Part shown: positions 35,979 to 44,144 of the stretch, piece by piece
Numbering within the stretch: the stretch's first letter is position 1
How the letters are laid out: each line of letters opens with the position of its first letter
Source of the DNA: Gammaproteobacteria bacterium
Lineage (GTDB): Bacteria; Pseudomonadota; Gammaproteobacteria; Pseudomonadales; Pseudohongiellaceae
Assembly: GCA_002711845.1 (NCBI GenBank)
Contig: PASF01000011.1
Span: forward strand, 248,001-312,000
Length of the DNA stretch: 64,000 nt
Direction of reading: 5' to 3'
The notes under the pieces: model-generated
What the model saw: only the letters and a program-made list of their open reading frames with translations
Databases searched by the model: none
Told to the model about the DNA's origin: nothing
Made by a program: the position numbers and the translations under genes

Positions 35979-36941
35979 ATGCTTTCACGTGTTGCAGAAA
36001 ACATTTACTGGCTGGCCCGCTACATAGAGCGCGCTGAAGACACCGCACGCCTGCTCAGCGTCAACAGCAACCTGATGCTTGACCTGCCCCGTGCCACACA
36101 GCTGGGCTGGGCTGAAATCATTGCCATTACCGGCCATGGTGACCTGTTTGACGAGCTGTACCCCCATCGCGACGAAGCCAGTGTGCTGTCGTTTATCTGC
36201 AGTGATCAGCGTTATTCAGGCTCCATTATCAGCTCTCTGTCGGCTGCTCGTGAGAACCTGCGTACGACGCGCGACATCATCCCACGCGAAATATGGGAAG
36301 AGATCAATCAACTTTATCTTGGCGTCCGCGACCTTGTCGACTCCGGCGTCACACCACGCAAACGAGATGCCTTTCTCAGCCGTGTCATTCGCAGCTGCCA
36401 GACCGTCAACGGTCTGATTGAAGGCTCTCTGAGCTACACCCAGGTAAGGACGTTCTTGATGCTCGGACGCCAGCTCGAGCGCGCCGACATGACCACCCGC
36501 ATCATTGATGTGCGTTCCGCCAACCTGCTACCACGCAGCCCGGGCGAGCTGACCCCGTTTGAAAACCTGCAATGGATGAGCGTTCTCAAATCACTCAGTG
36601 GTTACCAGATGTATCGACAGCACGTGCGCCTGCGTATTCGCGGTCCGGATGTACTCAGCTTCCTGCTACAGAACCGTCATTTCCCGCGCGCAGTGGCCTG
36701 CAGCCTGGAGCGACTGGCCAATGCACTGACCACGTTGCCGCGCAACGAAACGGCGCTGAACGAAGTCGAAACCTGTCGCCAGCATCTGGCTGATGCGGAA
36801 ATTGCCGTGCTGGCTGCCGAGCCCGATCGCCTGCATGCCTTTGTGGATGAAATCCAGGTTGATTTTACCGATCTGCATGAGGCCATCCGGCAAACCTATT
36901 TTAACGGCCCGGCCGGGATATCGCAGCAGCAGAGCCAATAG
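35979..36941 (+). CDS. Alpha-E domain protein
   Basis: All-helical protein of 320 residues that nearly always accompanies the circularly permuted ATP-grasp. It starts at ATG 35979 with MLSRVAENIYWLARYIERAEDTARLL, the family's opening motif; AACTAGGATG places the start directly after the ATP-grasp stop, behind an AGGA-type site. An earlier in-frame ATG (35925) lies inside the ATP-grasp gene and is not needed. Later blocks are REQ-like RENLRTTRDIIPREIWEEIN and LGRQLERADMTTRIIDVR. Function unknown; a partner or acceptor-binding subunit of the ligase is inferred from constant association. Confidence 0.92.
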   Translation: MLSRVAENIYWLARYIERAEDTARLLSVNSNLMLDLPRATQLGWAEIIAITGHGDLFDELYPHRDEASVLSFICSDQRYSGSIISSLSAARENLRTTRDIIPREIWEEINQLYLGVRDLVDSGVTPRKRDAFLSRVIRSCQTVNGLIEGSLSYTQVRTFLMLGRQLERADMTTRIIDVRSANLLPRSPGELTPFENLQWMSVLKSLSGYQMYRQHVRLRIRGPDVLSFLLQNRHFPRAVACSLERLANALTTLPRNETALNEVETCRQHLADAEIAVLAAEPDRLHAFVDEIQVDFTDLHEAIRQTYFNGPAGISQQQSQ

Positions 36942-38057
36942 GTGCAAACGTTGGCAGGAAAATCTTACGGTCATGTCCATCATTGCCAGTGCGGCCAGTT
37001 ATTGTTCTTTGATAATTCAGTCTGCTTGCGCTGTGGCGCAGCGGTTGCCTATCAGCCCAATCTGGGGCAGGTCAAAAGCCTGGAACCGGCCGGCACGCAA
37101 AACAAATGGTACATCCATGGTGACGCTGCCAGTACCCGGCGCGGCTACGCGCGCTGTGCCAACCTGCATTCCCCGGCTCAATGCAACTGGCTGGTCACCG
37201 ACACGCGGACGGGCGATCTGTGTACCGCCTGTGCGCTCGACATTACCATTCCGGATTTGAGTCAGGCTGATAACGCAAGCTACTGGCAGGCATGTGAAGG
37301 CGCCAAACGCCAGCTCATTGCGCAGCTCATCATGCTCGGCCTGCCAGTGAATAATCGCAAGATAGACCCGTACCGCGGCCTGGGTTTTGAACTGTTGCGC
37401 TGGCAACAGGGGGAGCCGCCGGTCATGACCGGCCACAAAGATGGTGTCATTACGCTTGACATCATGGAGGCCGACCCGGCGCACCGCGAGCAACTGCGCC
37501 AGCAGATGCATGAGCCCTATCGCACCCTGCTCGGCCATTTCCGTCACGAGTCTGGTCATTACTATTGGGACCTGCTGGTGCGAGACACGCCCTGGCTGAG
37601 CGCCTGCCGCCGGCTGTTCGGAGATGACCGCGCAGACTACAACAACGCGCTGCAGCAGCACTACCAGAATGGCCCACCCGCAAACTGGCAGCTTAATTAC
37701 ATCAGCAGTTACGCCGCTTCCCACCCCTGGGAAGATTGGGCGGAAACCTGGGCGCATTACCTGCACATGACCGACACTCTGAATGCCGCTGCCCAGTTTG
37801 GCATTAACGCCAACGCTATCGCCGTGCACACGGACCCCTTTACCCGGGAGCAGATTGCCGATGCGCCCAAGGCGGATGACAGCACTGGCAAGGCTGCCGT
37901 TGAAGACACCTTTCTTAACATGGTCAATGACTGGGTCCGCCTGAGCAGCGTACTCAATGTGCTGGCCCGAAGTATGGGCCAGCCTGACAGCTATCCGTTT
38001 GTGTTAACGGTGGCCAGTCTGCGAAAGCTGTTTCTGGTGCATCAGGTCATTGGATAA
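36942..38057 (+). CDS. Zinc-ribbon and HExxH metallopeptidase-like protein
   Basis: A 371-residue protein of the putative zinc-binding metallopeptidase family often found beside Alpha-E and ATP-grasp genes. The N-terminus has a zinc ribbon (CQC at 15-17, CLRC at 28-31), with further Cys at 72, 81, 94 and 97. The gluzincin-like site HESGHYYW is at residues 202-209, followed by WEDWAETWAHYLHMTD (about 242-257), where the Glu or His may be the third ligand. Translation starts at a GTG directly after the Alpha-E stop, so it belongs to the same operon. Predicted cytoplasmic peptidase. It may process the product of the ligase or the small peptide encoded 94 bases downstream; this is inference. Confidence 0.88.
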   Translation: MQTLAGKSYGHVHHCQCGQLLFFDNSVCLRCGAAVAYQPNLGQVKSLEPAGTQNKWYIHGDAASTRRGYARCANLHSPAQCNWLVTDTRTGDLCTACALDITIPDLSQADNASYWQACEGAKRQLIAQLIMLGLPVNNRKIDPYRGLGFELLRWQQGEPPVMTGHKDGVITLDIMEADPAHREQLRQQMHEPYRTLLGHFRHESGHYYWDLLVRDTPWLSACRRLFGDDRADYNNALQQHYQNGPPANWQLNYISSYAASHPWEDWAETWAHYLHMTDTLNAAAQFGINANAIAVHTDPFTREQIADAPKADDSTGKAAVEDTFLNMVNDWVRLSSVLNVLARSMGQPDSYPFVLTVASLRKLFLVHQVIG

Positions 38058-38150
38058 ATCGAAGCAGCGACCGTTTCCTTCTACTACACTTCTATCGTCA
38101 GGGATGAAATCCCCGACATTCCCAAGACGATAAAACAAGGAGTGTTTACA

Positions 38151-38297
38151 ATGCAAGAGTTGACGCAAGCAGAAATTTCGCAAGTCAGTGGCGGCCTGGG
38201 ACCGCTCGCCATCATTGGCATCGACCTGGCACTAAATGGTGTCTTGATTGCTTATGCCTCATTCATGACATCCGATTACATGAACGGCGACTCGTAA
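38151..38297 (+). CDS. Double-glycine leader peptide (microcin/bacteriocin-like precursor), 48 residues
   Basis: A small gene behind an excellent ribosome site (AAGGAG at 38137-38142, eight bases before the ATG). The first 15 residues, MQELTQAEISQVSGG, carry the full double-glycine leader pattern: Leu at -12, Thr at -11, Glu at -8, Ile at -7, Val at -4, Ser at -3 and Gly-Gly at -2/-1. This aligns position by position with the microcin V leader, which is also 15 residues. The core is 33 residues, hydrophobic for about 22 (LGPLAIIGIDLALNGVLIAY...), with a polar end TSDYMNGDS and no cysteine. Such leaders are cut and exported by C39-peptidase ABC transporters; none lies in this window. It follows the zinc peptidase gene by 94 bases and is followed by a long hairpin. 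Not recognised as a named family. Confidence 0.72.
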   Translation: MQELTQAEISQVSGGLGPLAIIGIDLALNGVLIAYASFMTSDYMNGDS

Positions 38298-38302
38298 TGG
38301 CA

Positions 38303-38341
38303 AATGTCCATCTGCTGCGAGGCACAAGGCAGATGGACATT
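38303..38341. terminator. 13-base perfect hairpin after the leader-peptide gene
   Basis: AATGTCCATCTGC (38303-38315) and GCAGATGGACATT (38329-38341) are exact complements, with a 13-base loop. It begins five bases after the stop of the small gene and lies ten bases before the stop of the convergent membrane protein gene. There is no T run, so it may end transcription inefficiently or protect the short mRNA. Confidence 0.5.
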
Positions 38342-38350
38342 CCGGGTCTA

Positions 38351-38587
38351 TCAGCCGCGAAGATGTATTAACAGCGACACGCCGACCAGGATAAGGCCAC
38401 CGACAATGCTCCAGGTAACGGGCCCGCCGTTTAGCAGCATTTCCGGATCGTGCAAACTGACGACCAGAGCCGCAGCAGATATCATCAGGGCGCCGAGCAG
38501 GCCACCGGCTCTGCGAACCTGCATCCAGGCTGTCGAAGACAAATCATGTGTTGCAGATGGTTTGTTGCATTTATGGTTTTTAGTCAT
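38351..38587 (-). CDS. Small two-helix membrane protein, 78 residues
   Basis: A hydrophilic start (MTKNHKCNKPSATHDLSS) leads into two hydrophobic segments (about residues 28-45 and 57-75), joined by HDPEMLLNGGPVT, and a basic end LIHLRG. An inner-membrane helical hairpin is likely. AGGGGGGTG stands about seven bases before the ATG. It converges with the double-glycine peptide gene. Small membrane proteins next to bacteriocin genes are often immunity proteins, and this is a candidate, although it is on the opposite strand, which is less usual. I do not recognise the family. Confidence 0.55.
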   Translation of the reverse strand: MTKNHKCNKPSATHDLSSTAWMQVRRAGGLLGALMISAAALVVSLHDPEMLLNGGPVTWSIVGGLILVGVSLLIHLRG

Positions 38588-38700
38588 GACACATCACCCC
38601 CCTAAACCGCGACCAGCATAAGTCGATTTAAACGCCTCACTGACGTTATAGTAGGTAGCACGCGATTTCGCCATCTAGATTTGATTGCCCCACCGCCTGG

Positions 38701-39420
38701 TCAGCGGCGGGCAGACAGTTCGAATCCCTTCTCAATGGTAGGCTTGACTATCCGGAAGTACGGCGACAGATCAAAATCGCCCGGTACATAATGGGTAAAA
38801 TGCCGCGCAACGGATACCACCTCGCCCTTTTTGTCTTCTACCTTGATCAATTCTGGCAGAATGGGATACGCCACCGTCTGGAAGGCCTCGGCAATCAGTG
38901 TTGAACAGATAGCCTGGGTCGGCTCTCCGCTACCGAAGGCAATCATGTCACGACGATACCTGACAGGCACCGCGGGGCTCTGAATCAGGTATCTGGCCAG
39001 ATCAAATATGTTTTTCAGATCATAAACATGCCCGACCCTGTCGCGAGCAAAATTCATGACGGCTTCCTTGTCGGCGGCGCTCAGCCCCACCGGTCGGCAG
39101 ATACGGATATTGAACTGTTCATATTTGCGCAGCGGGACAACTGTGACACCTTCAGTCAGGTCGGCTTCAATCAGGCATGGCTGTCCCACGTCGCTCTGCT
39201 GCGCACCGACATACAGACACGCGTGCGACCAGGTCGACTGCGTCAGATACTTGATGGCGGTGCTGATGTGGCTGTTGCCGTCCACCAGCACGATATCGGC
39301 CGGTTGCAGGGTATCCATGATGTCCTGCAACGGCAAGCGGCTCAGGCGCTCGTATCCGGGACGGGGCTTGCTCAGATAGGCTGCGAGGCGGCGCCCTAAC
39401 GCACGGGAGATGGAGTCCAT
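38701..39420 (-). CDS. Permuted papain-like amidase, YaeF/YiiX C92 family
   Basis: About 239 residues from the ATG at 39420 (MDSISRALGRRLAAYL); the open frame to 39525 adds Cys-rich sequence with no family character. The circularly permuted NlpC/P60-type core shows LQPADIVLVDGNSHISTAIKYLTQSTWSHACLYVG in pieces: the His of TWSHACLYVG and, later, the catalytic Cys in TQAICSTLIAEAF. The order His before Cys is what defines the permuted C92 group. YiiX-type enzymes cleave amide bonds in lipid- or peptide-linked substrates. It is the first gene beyond the amidoligase/peptide region, and an amide hydrolase there fits the theme, but a functional link is unproven. Confidence 0.82.
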   Translation of the reverse strand: MDSISRALGRRLAAYLSKPRPGYERLSRLPLQDIMDTLQPADIVLVDGNSHISTAIKYLTQSTWSHACLYVGAQQSDVGQPCLIEADLTEGVTVVPLRKYEQFNIRICRPVGLSAADKEAVMNFARDRVGHVYDLKNIFDLARYLIQSPAVPVRYRRDMIAFGSGEPTQAICSTLIAEAFQTVAYPILPELIKVEDKKGEVVSVARHFTHYVPGDFDLSPYFRIVKPTIEKGFELSARR

Positions 39421-39625
39421 CGTAATCGGCTCTCTTGTTTGTTCAGTATAAAACCAGCAACGCATGCCGTCACCGGCGTTCTGCGACAGCCGAAGAGTAT
39501 CGCACCCTTTACTTTCTGTCTCCAACAGCCTGACCCGATGGTGGCTGCAGAGGGCGGGTCAACAATGTTATTGTGTGAAAATGCACCGTCCGGTGACATC
39601 ACCCGACTATCAGGAGGTCATCAAC

Positions 39626-39814
39626 ATGCTGACTGACGTTGCCAGCCTGCAATGCCCCTACTGCTGGGAAAGCATCGAAATCGTCGTGGACTGCTCGGTC
39701 GACGAACAGGAATACACCGAGGACTGCAGTGTCTGCTGTCGTCCCATTATCATCACGGCGACGGCCGAGGGCGGAGAACTGCAGGCAGTCGAGGCGCGAT
39801 CGGAAGATGATTGA
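39626..39814 (+). CDS. CPXCG-motif cysteine-rich protein
   Basis: A 62-residue protein with two metal-binding pairs: CPYCWE at residues 10-15 and CSVCCRP at about 35-41. This is the small CPXCG family common in gammaproteobacteria, of unknown function. The ATG at 39626 is fixed by AGGAGG nine bases upstream; the frame is open further upstream but without family character. The middle (ESIEIVVDCSVDEQEYTEDC) is acidic. It converges with the amidohydrolase gene. Confidence 0.85.
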   Translation: MLTDVASLQCPYCWESIEIVVDCSVDEQEYTEDCSVCCRPIIITATAEGGELQAVEARSEDD

Positions 39815-39838
39815 GGCGCCGCAACTGTCCTTGGACGG

Positions 39839-41557
39839 TTACCGCCCCTGATAAGTAATTTGACCACCGACCACAGTCATCACCGTTTTGGCATCCAGTA
39901 TTTCGGGCGGATCGACGGTCATGAAGTCGCGGTCAAACACCGTCAGGTCAGCATATTTGCCCACTTCAACAGAACCCCGCAGGTGCTCCTGAAAAGCGCC
40001 GTGCGCTGGCCAGATGGTGAACATTTTTAATGCCGTGTCCCGCGATACCGCCAGCTCAGGGTGCCAACCAGCATCGTCGGTGCCGTCCAGGCGTTTGCGC
40101 GTGATGGCGGCATAGAACTCGATACGGGGATCGCCGGCTTCCACGGGCGCATCAGATCCCCCCAGAATCATCAATCCCTGATCGACCAGTTGCTGCCAGG
40201 GATAGGCGTAACCAAGGCGGTCAGCGCCCAGCCGGGCTGGCGCAAAATTCAGGTCGCCAATACCATGGCTGGGCTGCATTGACGGCAACACCCCCAACTC
40301 GACAAAACGCTGCTGATCACTGGGCGGGATAATCTGCGCGTGCTCCATGCGCCAGCGCAGATCTTCACTGGCCCATTCGTTCCGGGGCACCGCGTTGTAG
40401 GCCTCGTCGTACCAGTCCAGCAACGTGCGTACCGCGCGATCACCGATCACGTGAGTTTCAATCTGAATTCCCTGCCGCAGGGCGGCATGGAGCACGGGCA
40501 CCAACTCTTCCTGACTGGTGCGATTCATGAACCCGTTGTGGTCAGCGTCCGAATAATTTTCGATCAAGGCGGCGCCACGCGATCCCAGCGTGCCGTCGAT
40601 AAAGACTTTGATACCACGCACATCAAACATGTCGTCGGGCGTTGTCTCGCGGCCGCGGGCGAGCATTTCGCTGGCTTCGGCAATCGGAATGGCGGCATAC
40701 ACGCGGTGCGCCATGGCGTTTTCGGCATGTATCTCCTTCATCAACTCCACCAGCCGATAGGACATTCCGGCATCCTGGGTCTGCGTCCAGCCCATGGCAG
40801 CATTGGCCTGCAGGCCACGCAGCAGATTGTCCTTCAGGTATTCGTCCGTCTCTGGCGGCAGAATGTCACGAAACACATTCATGGCGTTCGCCAGCACGTA
40901 ACCGGTCGGGTTGCCGTCCAGGTCACGCTCGAAACGCCCCCCAGCCGGATCCGGCGTATCACGGGTTACCCCGGCCAGTTCCAGCGCCCGGGAATTGACC
41001 AGCGCCGACACACCATCGGCACGCGGCATGTACAGGGGTTTACTGGCAGTAAACGCATCCACGTCGCTTTTGTTGAGAAAACGCTGCGCGTCGGTCCATT
41101 CGCGCTCAATCCAGCCACGCCCCAATATCCAGTCACCTTCAGGGATGGTTTGTGCCCAGTCCTCGATGGTTTGCACGGTCTCCTGCAAGGTAGGGATACC
41201 AAACAGGCTCAGCGTTTTGGTGCGGCGCCCAACGCCTTCCAGGTGCTGGTGACTGTCGGTAAAACCGGCGTAGACAGTATTGCCGGCCATGTCCAGGACA
41301 TTGGCACCGCCACACATGTAAGCTTCTGCCTCGTCGTTGCTGCCGACAAATACGATTCTGCCATCCTTGCTGGCCACAGCCTGGGCTGTCCACTGGGCAT
41401 CATTGGCTGTGTAGATCGTGGTGTTGTGCAGCACCAGGTCGGCAGCCTGGCAAGGCGCATCGCCCGCAGCCACCTGTGCTGCCGGGGTCGTCGGATAGTC
41501 ACTGCAGGCCGCAGCCAGCACGCTGATACCACAGGCCAAAAGAGCAAATTTGTTCAT
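39839..41557 (-). CDS. Amidohydrolase lipoprotein, YtcJ-like (amidohydrolase family 3)
   Basis: A 572-residue exported metal-dependent hydrolase. The lipoprotein signal ends in GISVLAAAC, giving lipidation at Cys18. The composite beta domain (VLHNTTIYTANDAQWTAQAVA) is followed by the metal motif AGFTDSHQHLEGVG (HxH, about residues 103-106). IKVFIDGTLGSRGA, the later HVIGDRAVRTLLDWYD, MEHAQIIPP and GGSDAPVEAGDP motifs match the family. It ends with a second composite strand (GKYADLTVFDRDFMTVDPPEI). Substrates of YtcJ-like enzymes are mostly unknown amides or imides. It is transcribed away from serB. Confidence 0.88.
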   Translation of the reverse strand: MNKFALLACGISVLAAACSDYPTTPAAQVAAGDAPCQAADLVLHNTTIYTANDAQWTAQAVASKDGRIVFVGSNDEAEAYMCGGANVLDMAGNTVYAGFTDSHQHLEGVGRRTKTLSLFGIPTLQETVQTIEDWAQTIPEGDWILGRGWIEREWTDAQRFLNKSDVDAFTASKPLYMPRADGVSALVNSRALELAGVTRDTPDPAGGRFERDLDGNPTGYVLANAMNVFRDILPPETDEYLKDNLLRGLQANAAMGWTQTQDAGMSYRLVELMKEIHAENAMAHRVYAAIPIAEASEMLARGRETTPDDMFDVRGIKVFIDGTLGSRGAALIENYSDADHNGFMNRTSQEELVPVLHAALRQGIQIETHVIGDRAVRTLLDWYDEAYNAVPRNEWASEDLRWRMEHAQIIPPSDQQRFVELGVLPSMQPSHGIGDLNFAPARLGADRLGYAYPWQQLVDQGLMILGGSDAPVEAGDPRIEFYAAITRKRLDGTDDAGWHPELAVSRDTALKMFTIWPAHGAFQEHLRGSVEVGKYADLTVFDRDFMTVDPPEILDAKTVMTVVGGQITYQGR

Positions 41558-41720
41558 CGCGGGTTTCCGTTTTAATGATCAGCTCCGGAGTATACCTGCC
41601 TTTGCCATGGCTGCAAGACTGAACCCTGGCGTCTCTGTGAGGCAGGCGCTTTTGCAGGTACAATACGCGCCTTGTGTTGCCGGCCAGGTTGCCGGCACTT
41701 GGATTCCGGAGTGGCTCACC

Positions 41721-42932
41721 TTGAAGCAGATCGTCCTTATCAACATTACCGGCCCTGATCGCCCGGGCCTCACGGCAGCCATAACCGGCATACTGGCGCG
41801 ATCCGATGTGAGCATTCTGGATATCGGCCAGGCGGTCATTCATGACACGCTGTCTTTCGGTATCCTGGTCGATATTGAGACGCAACAAGCGCATTCCCCG
41901 GTGCTGGACGCTGTGCGTTCCCGCGCAGTCCAGCTCGATCAGCAGGTGCGGTTCACGACGGTAAGCGCGGAGGACTACGAGCAATGGGTGACCGGCCAGG
42001 GCAAGTCACGGCACATTGTGACACTGCTGGCGCGCCGCATCACCGCTGACCACATTGCCCGCGTCAGCGCCATTACCGCCCGGCATGGGCTCAACATTGA
42101 TCATATTGACCGACTGTCCGGCCGCATGGCACTGGGCCTGGCCGGAGACCAGGGCAAAGGCTGTATCGAGTTCTCGGTTCGTGGCGAACCGGCAGACCCC
42201 GAGGCCTTGCGCGCCGAGTTCCTGACCATTGCCCAGGAACTGAATGTCGACATTGCCTTTCAGCAGGACAATATTTTTCGTCGCAATCGACGCCTGGTGG
42301 TTTTTGATATGGATTCCACGCTGATCGATGCCGAGGTCATTGACGAGCTTGCCAAGGCTGCCGGTGTCGGCGAACAGGTTGCCGCCATTACCGAGCGAGC
42401 GATGCGGGGCGAGCTGGACTTCCAGGCCAGTTTCCGGGAACGGATGGCGCTGCTCCGGGGTTTGCCGGAGTCCACCCTGGAAGCCATTGCCGCACAACTG
42501 CGCCTGACCGAGGGTGCTGAAACCCTGATCAGCCAGCTGCGCCGCCTCGGGTACAAGACAGCCATCCTGTCAGGCGGGTTCAGTTATTTTGCCGAACGCC
42601 TGCAAAAAACCCTGGGCATTGACTATGTATATGCCAATACCCTGCTGGTCCGCGACGGACTGGTCACCGGCGAGGTGCATGAACCGATTGTTGACGGACA
42701 GCGCAAAGCTGACCTGCTGCGCGAACTGGCACAGCGCGAAGGCATCAGCCTGGAACAGACAATTGCGGTCGGTGACGGTGCCAATGACCTGCCCATGCTG
42801 TCTATTGCCGGTCTGGGGGTGGCTTTCCGCGCCAAACCACTGGTCAAAAAGTCCGCCAAACAGGCCATCTCCACGCTGGGCCTTGACGGTATCCTCTACC
42901 TGCTGGGCTTCCGCGATCGCGACGGCTTCTGA
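41721..42932 (+). CDS. serB: Phosphoserine phosphatase with tandem ACT domains
   Basis: HAD-family phosphatase of serine biosynthesis, 403 residues from the TTG at 41721 (MKQIVLINITGPDRPGLTAAI). Two N-terminal ACT-like domains (about 1-80 and 90-175) precede the catalytic domain (about 185-395). HAD motif I is VVFDMDSTLIDAEVID with the two catalytic Asp; motif II is ILSGGFSYF; motifs III/IV are VGDGANDLPML. Two ACT domains are usual in pseudomonad-like gammaproteobacteria, and serine feedback is likely. The frame is open to 41550 but those residues overlap the divergent gene's start. A TACAAT hexamer at 41659-41664 may be its -10. Confidence 0.92.
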   Translation: MKQIVLINITGPDRPGLTAAITGILARSDVSILDIGQAVIHDTLSFGILVDIETQQAHSPVLDAVRSRAVQLDQQVRFTTVSAEDYEQWVTGQGKSRHIVTLLARRITADHIARVSAITARHGLNIDHIDRLSGRMALGLAGDQGKGCIEFSVRGEPADPEALRAEFLTIAQELNVDIAFQQDNIFRRNRRLVVFDMDSTLIDAEVIDELAKAAGVGEQVAAITERAMRGELDFQASFRERMALLRGLPESTLEAIAAQLRLTEGAETLISQLRRLGYKTAILSGGFSYFAERLQKTLGIDYVYANTLLVRDGLVTGEVHEPIVDGQRKADLLRELAQREGISLEQTIAVGDGANDLPMLSIAGLGVAFRAKPLVKKSAKQAISTLGLDGILYLLGFRDRDGF

Positions 42933-43049
42933 ATTTGTTCAGCTTTTTGTCACAACTGGCCGAATCGCACTTTACAAGCGTCAACGACAGGGATACCGTT
43001 AGGTTCATATTTAAATTCGTTTTCCGAGTACAGCAACAGGAGCCCGGAC

Positions 43050-44087
43050 ATGATCAAGGCACGTCAGCACGTCGCTAACCTCACCCTCCTTGGCCTGGCG
43101 ATGGCGATGACCTCATCGCCCAGCTTCGCACAGGACGCCGAACGCCCGGATCTGAGCGGCCTGTGGAGCAACGCATCACTGACCAGTCTCAACCGTCCGC
43201 AGGGCGTGGATAAACTGGTGGTCACGCCGGAAGAGGCACAGATGATCGTTGCCAACACCTCGGTGGCCGGCCTGCCCATCAACGAAGTCGATGCCCCGGA
43301 AGCCCGCACGCCCGGAGAGGCCCCGCCTGCCGGCAGTTTTGACTTTGGTCTGCGCGGTTACAACGATTTCTGGATCGACCCGGGCTCCAACCTGGCGCTG
43401 GTCAAAGGCGAATTCAGAACCTCTTACGTGATTGATCCGGAGAACGGCCGCGTACCTCGTCTGGAAACGCCGAAAGTGCAGATCCAGAGAAGTTTTGGCG
43501 CCCGCTATGTCACGGGTGAAGGGAATGCTGACGGCCCGGAAGCACTGCCGCTGGCTGAACGATGTTTTATCGGGTTCGGCAATACTGCCGGGCCGGGCAT
43601 GATGGGCACGTTGTACAACAGTACCTACCAATTTGTGCAAACCGACGATTATTTCACCATTCTGGTGGAGATGAATCACGACGCCCGGATCATTCCCGTT
43701 TACGACAATGCACAGGAGGCCCGCGCCAATGCCCGGCCTGCCGAGCTGAATCAGTGGTTTGGTGACTCACGCGGCTGGTATGAGGACGGCTGGCTGATCG
43801 TGGAGACCATCAATCTTAATCCCCAGCAGATTGCCGAAAGCTCAGTGCCCATCACGCGCGACGGAGTCATCACCGAGCGTTTCATGCGTTATTCGGACAC
43901 CGAGATCGTTTACCAGTTCACCGTCGAGGATGACAACCTGTACAGCCAGCCCTGGACAGCAGAATTGAGCTATCACGCCACTGACGGCCCGATGTACGAA
44001 TATGCCTGCCACGAGGGCAACTATGCCATGCCGGGTATCCTTGCCGGGGCTCGACGTGCCGAAGCGGAAGCCGCTGGCGAACTCTGA
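43050..44087 (+). CDS. Secreted conserved hypothetical protein, 345 residues
   Basis: The N-terminal signal peptide ends in SSPSFA, so the protein is periplasmic or outer. CAGGAG precedes the ATG. It opens with ERPDLSGLWSNAS, a start seen in many secreted proteins of soil and marine bacteria. The C-terminal half has RFMRYSDTEIVYQFTVEDD, YSQPWTAELSY and YEYACHEGNYAMPGIL, a set that recurs in that same family. I know of no function. It converges with the TonB receptor gene and ends in a shared hairpin. Confidence 0.85.
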   Translation: MIKARQHVANLTLLGLAMAMTSSPSFAQDAERPDLSGLWSNASLTSLNRPQGVDKLVVTPEEAQMIVANTSVAGLPINEVDAPEARTPGEAPPAGSFDFGLRGYNDFWIDPGSNLALVKGEFRTSYVIDPENGRVPRLETPKVQIQRSFGARYVTGEGNADGPEALPLAERCFIGFGNTAGPGMMGTLYNSTYQFVQTDDYFTILVEMNHDARIIPVYDNAQEARANARPAELNQWFGDSRGWYEDGWLIVETINLNPQQIAESSVPITRDGVITERFMRYSDTEIVYQFTVEDDNLYSQPWTAELSYHATDGPMYEYACHEGNYAMPGILAGARRAEAEAAGEL

Positions 44088-44119
44088 TCGGCAACGCTCC
44101 TTGCTCACCGTTGATGACC

Positions 44120-44144
44120 TGAACGCCCCAACGCGGGGCGTTCA
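44120..44144. terminator. Hairpin between convergent genes
   Basis: TGAACGCCCC (44120-44129), loop of five, GGGGCGTTCA (44135-44144). The ten-base stem lies 32 bases after the plus-strand stop at 44087 and overlaps the stop codon of the minus-strand TonB receptor gene. No strong T run is present on either side. Confidence 0.5.

Noticed and set aside
38304-38621. 105-codon plus-strand frame after the small peptide gene
   Set aside because: Begins in the hairpin, runs antisense to the two-helix membrane protein and has no good ribosome site.
40340-41575. 411-codon open frame on the plus strand
   Set aside because: Antisense to the clear amidohydrolase lipoprotein gene; no recognisable motifs.
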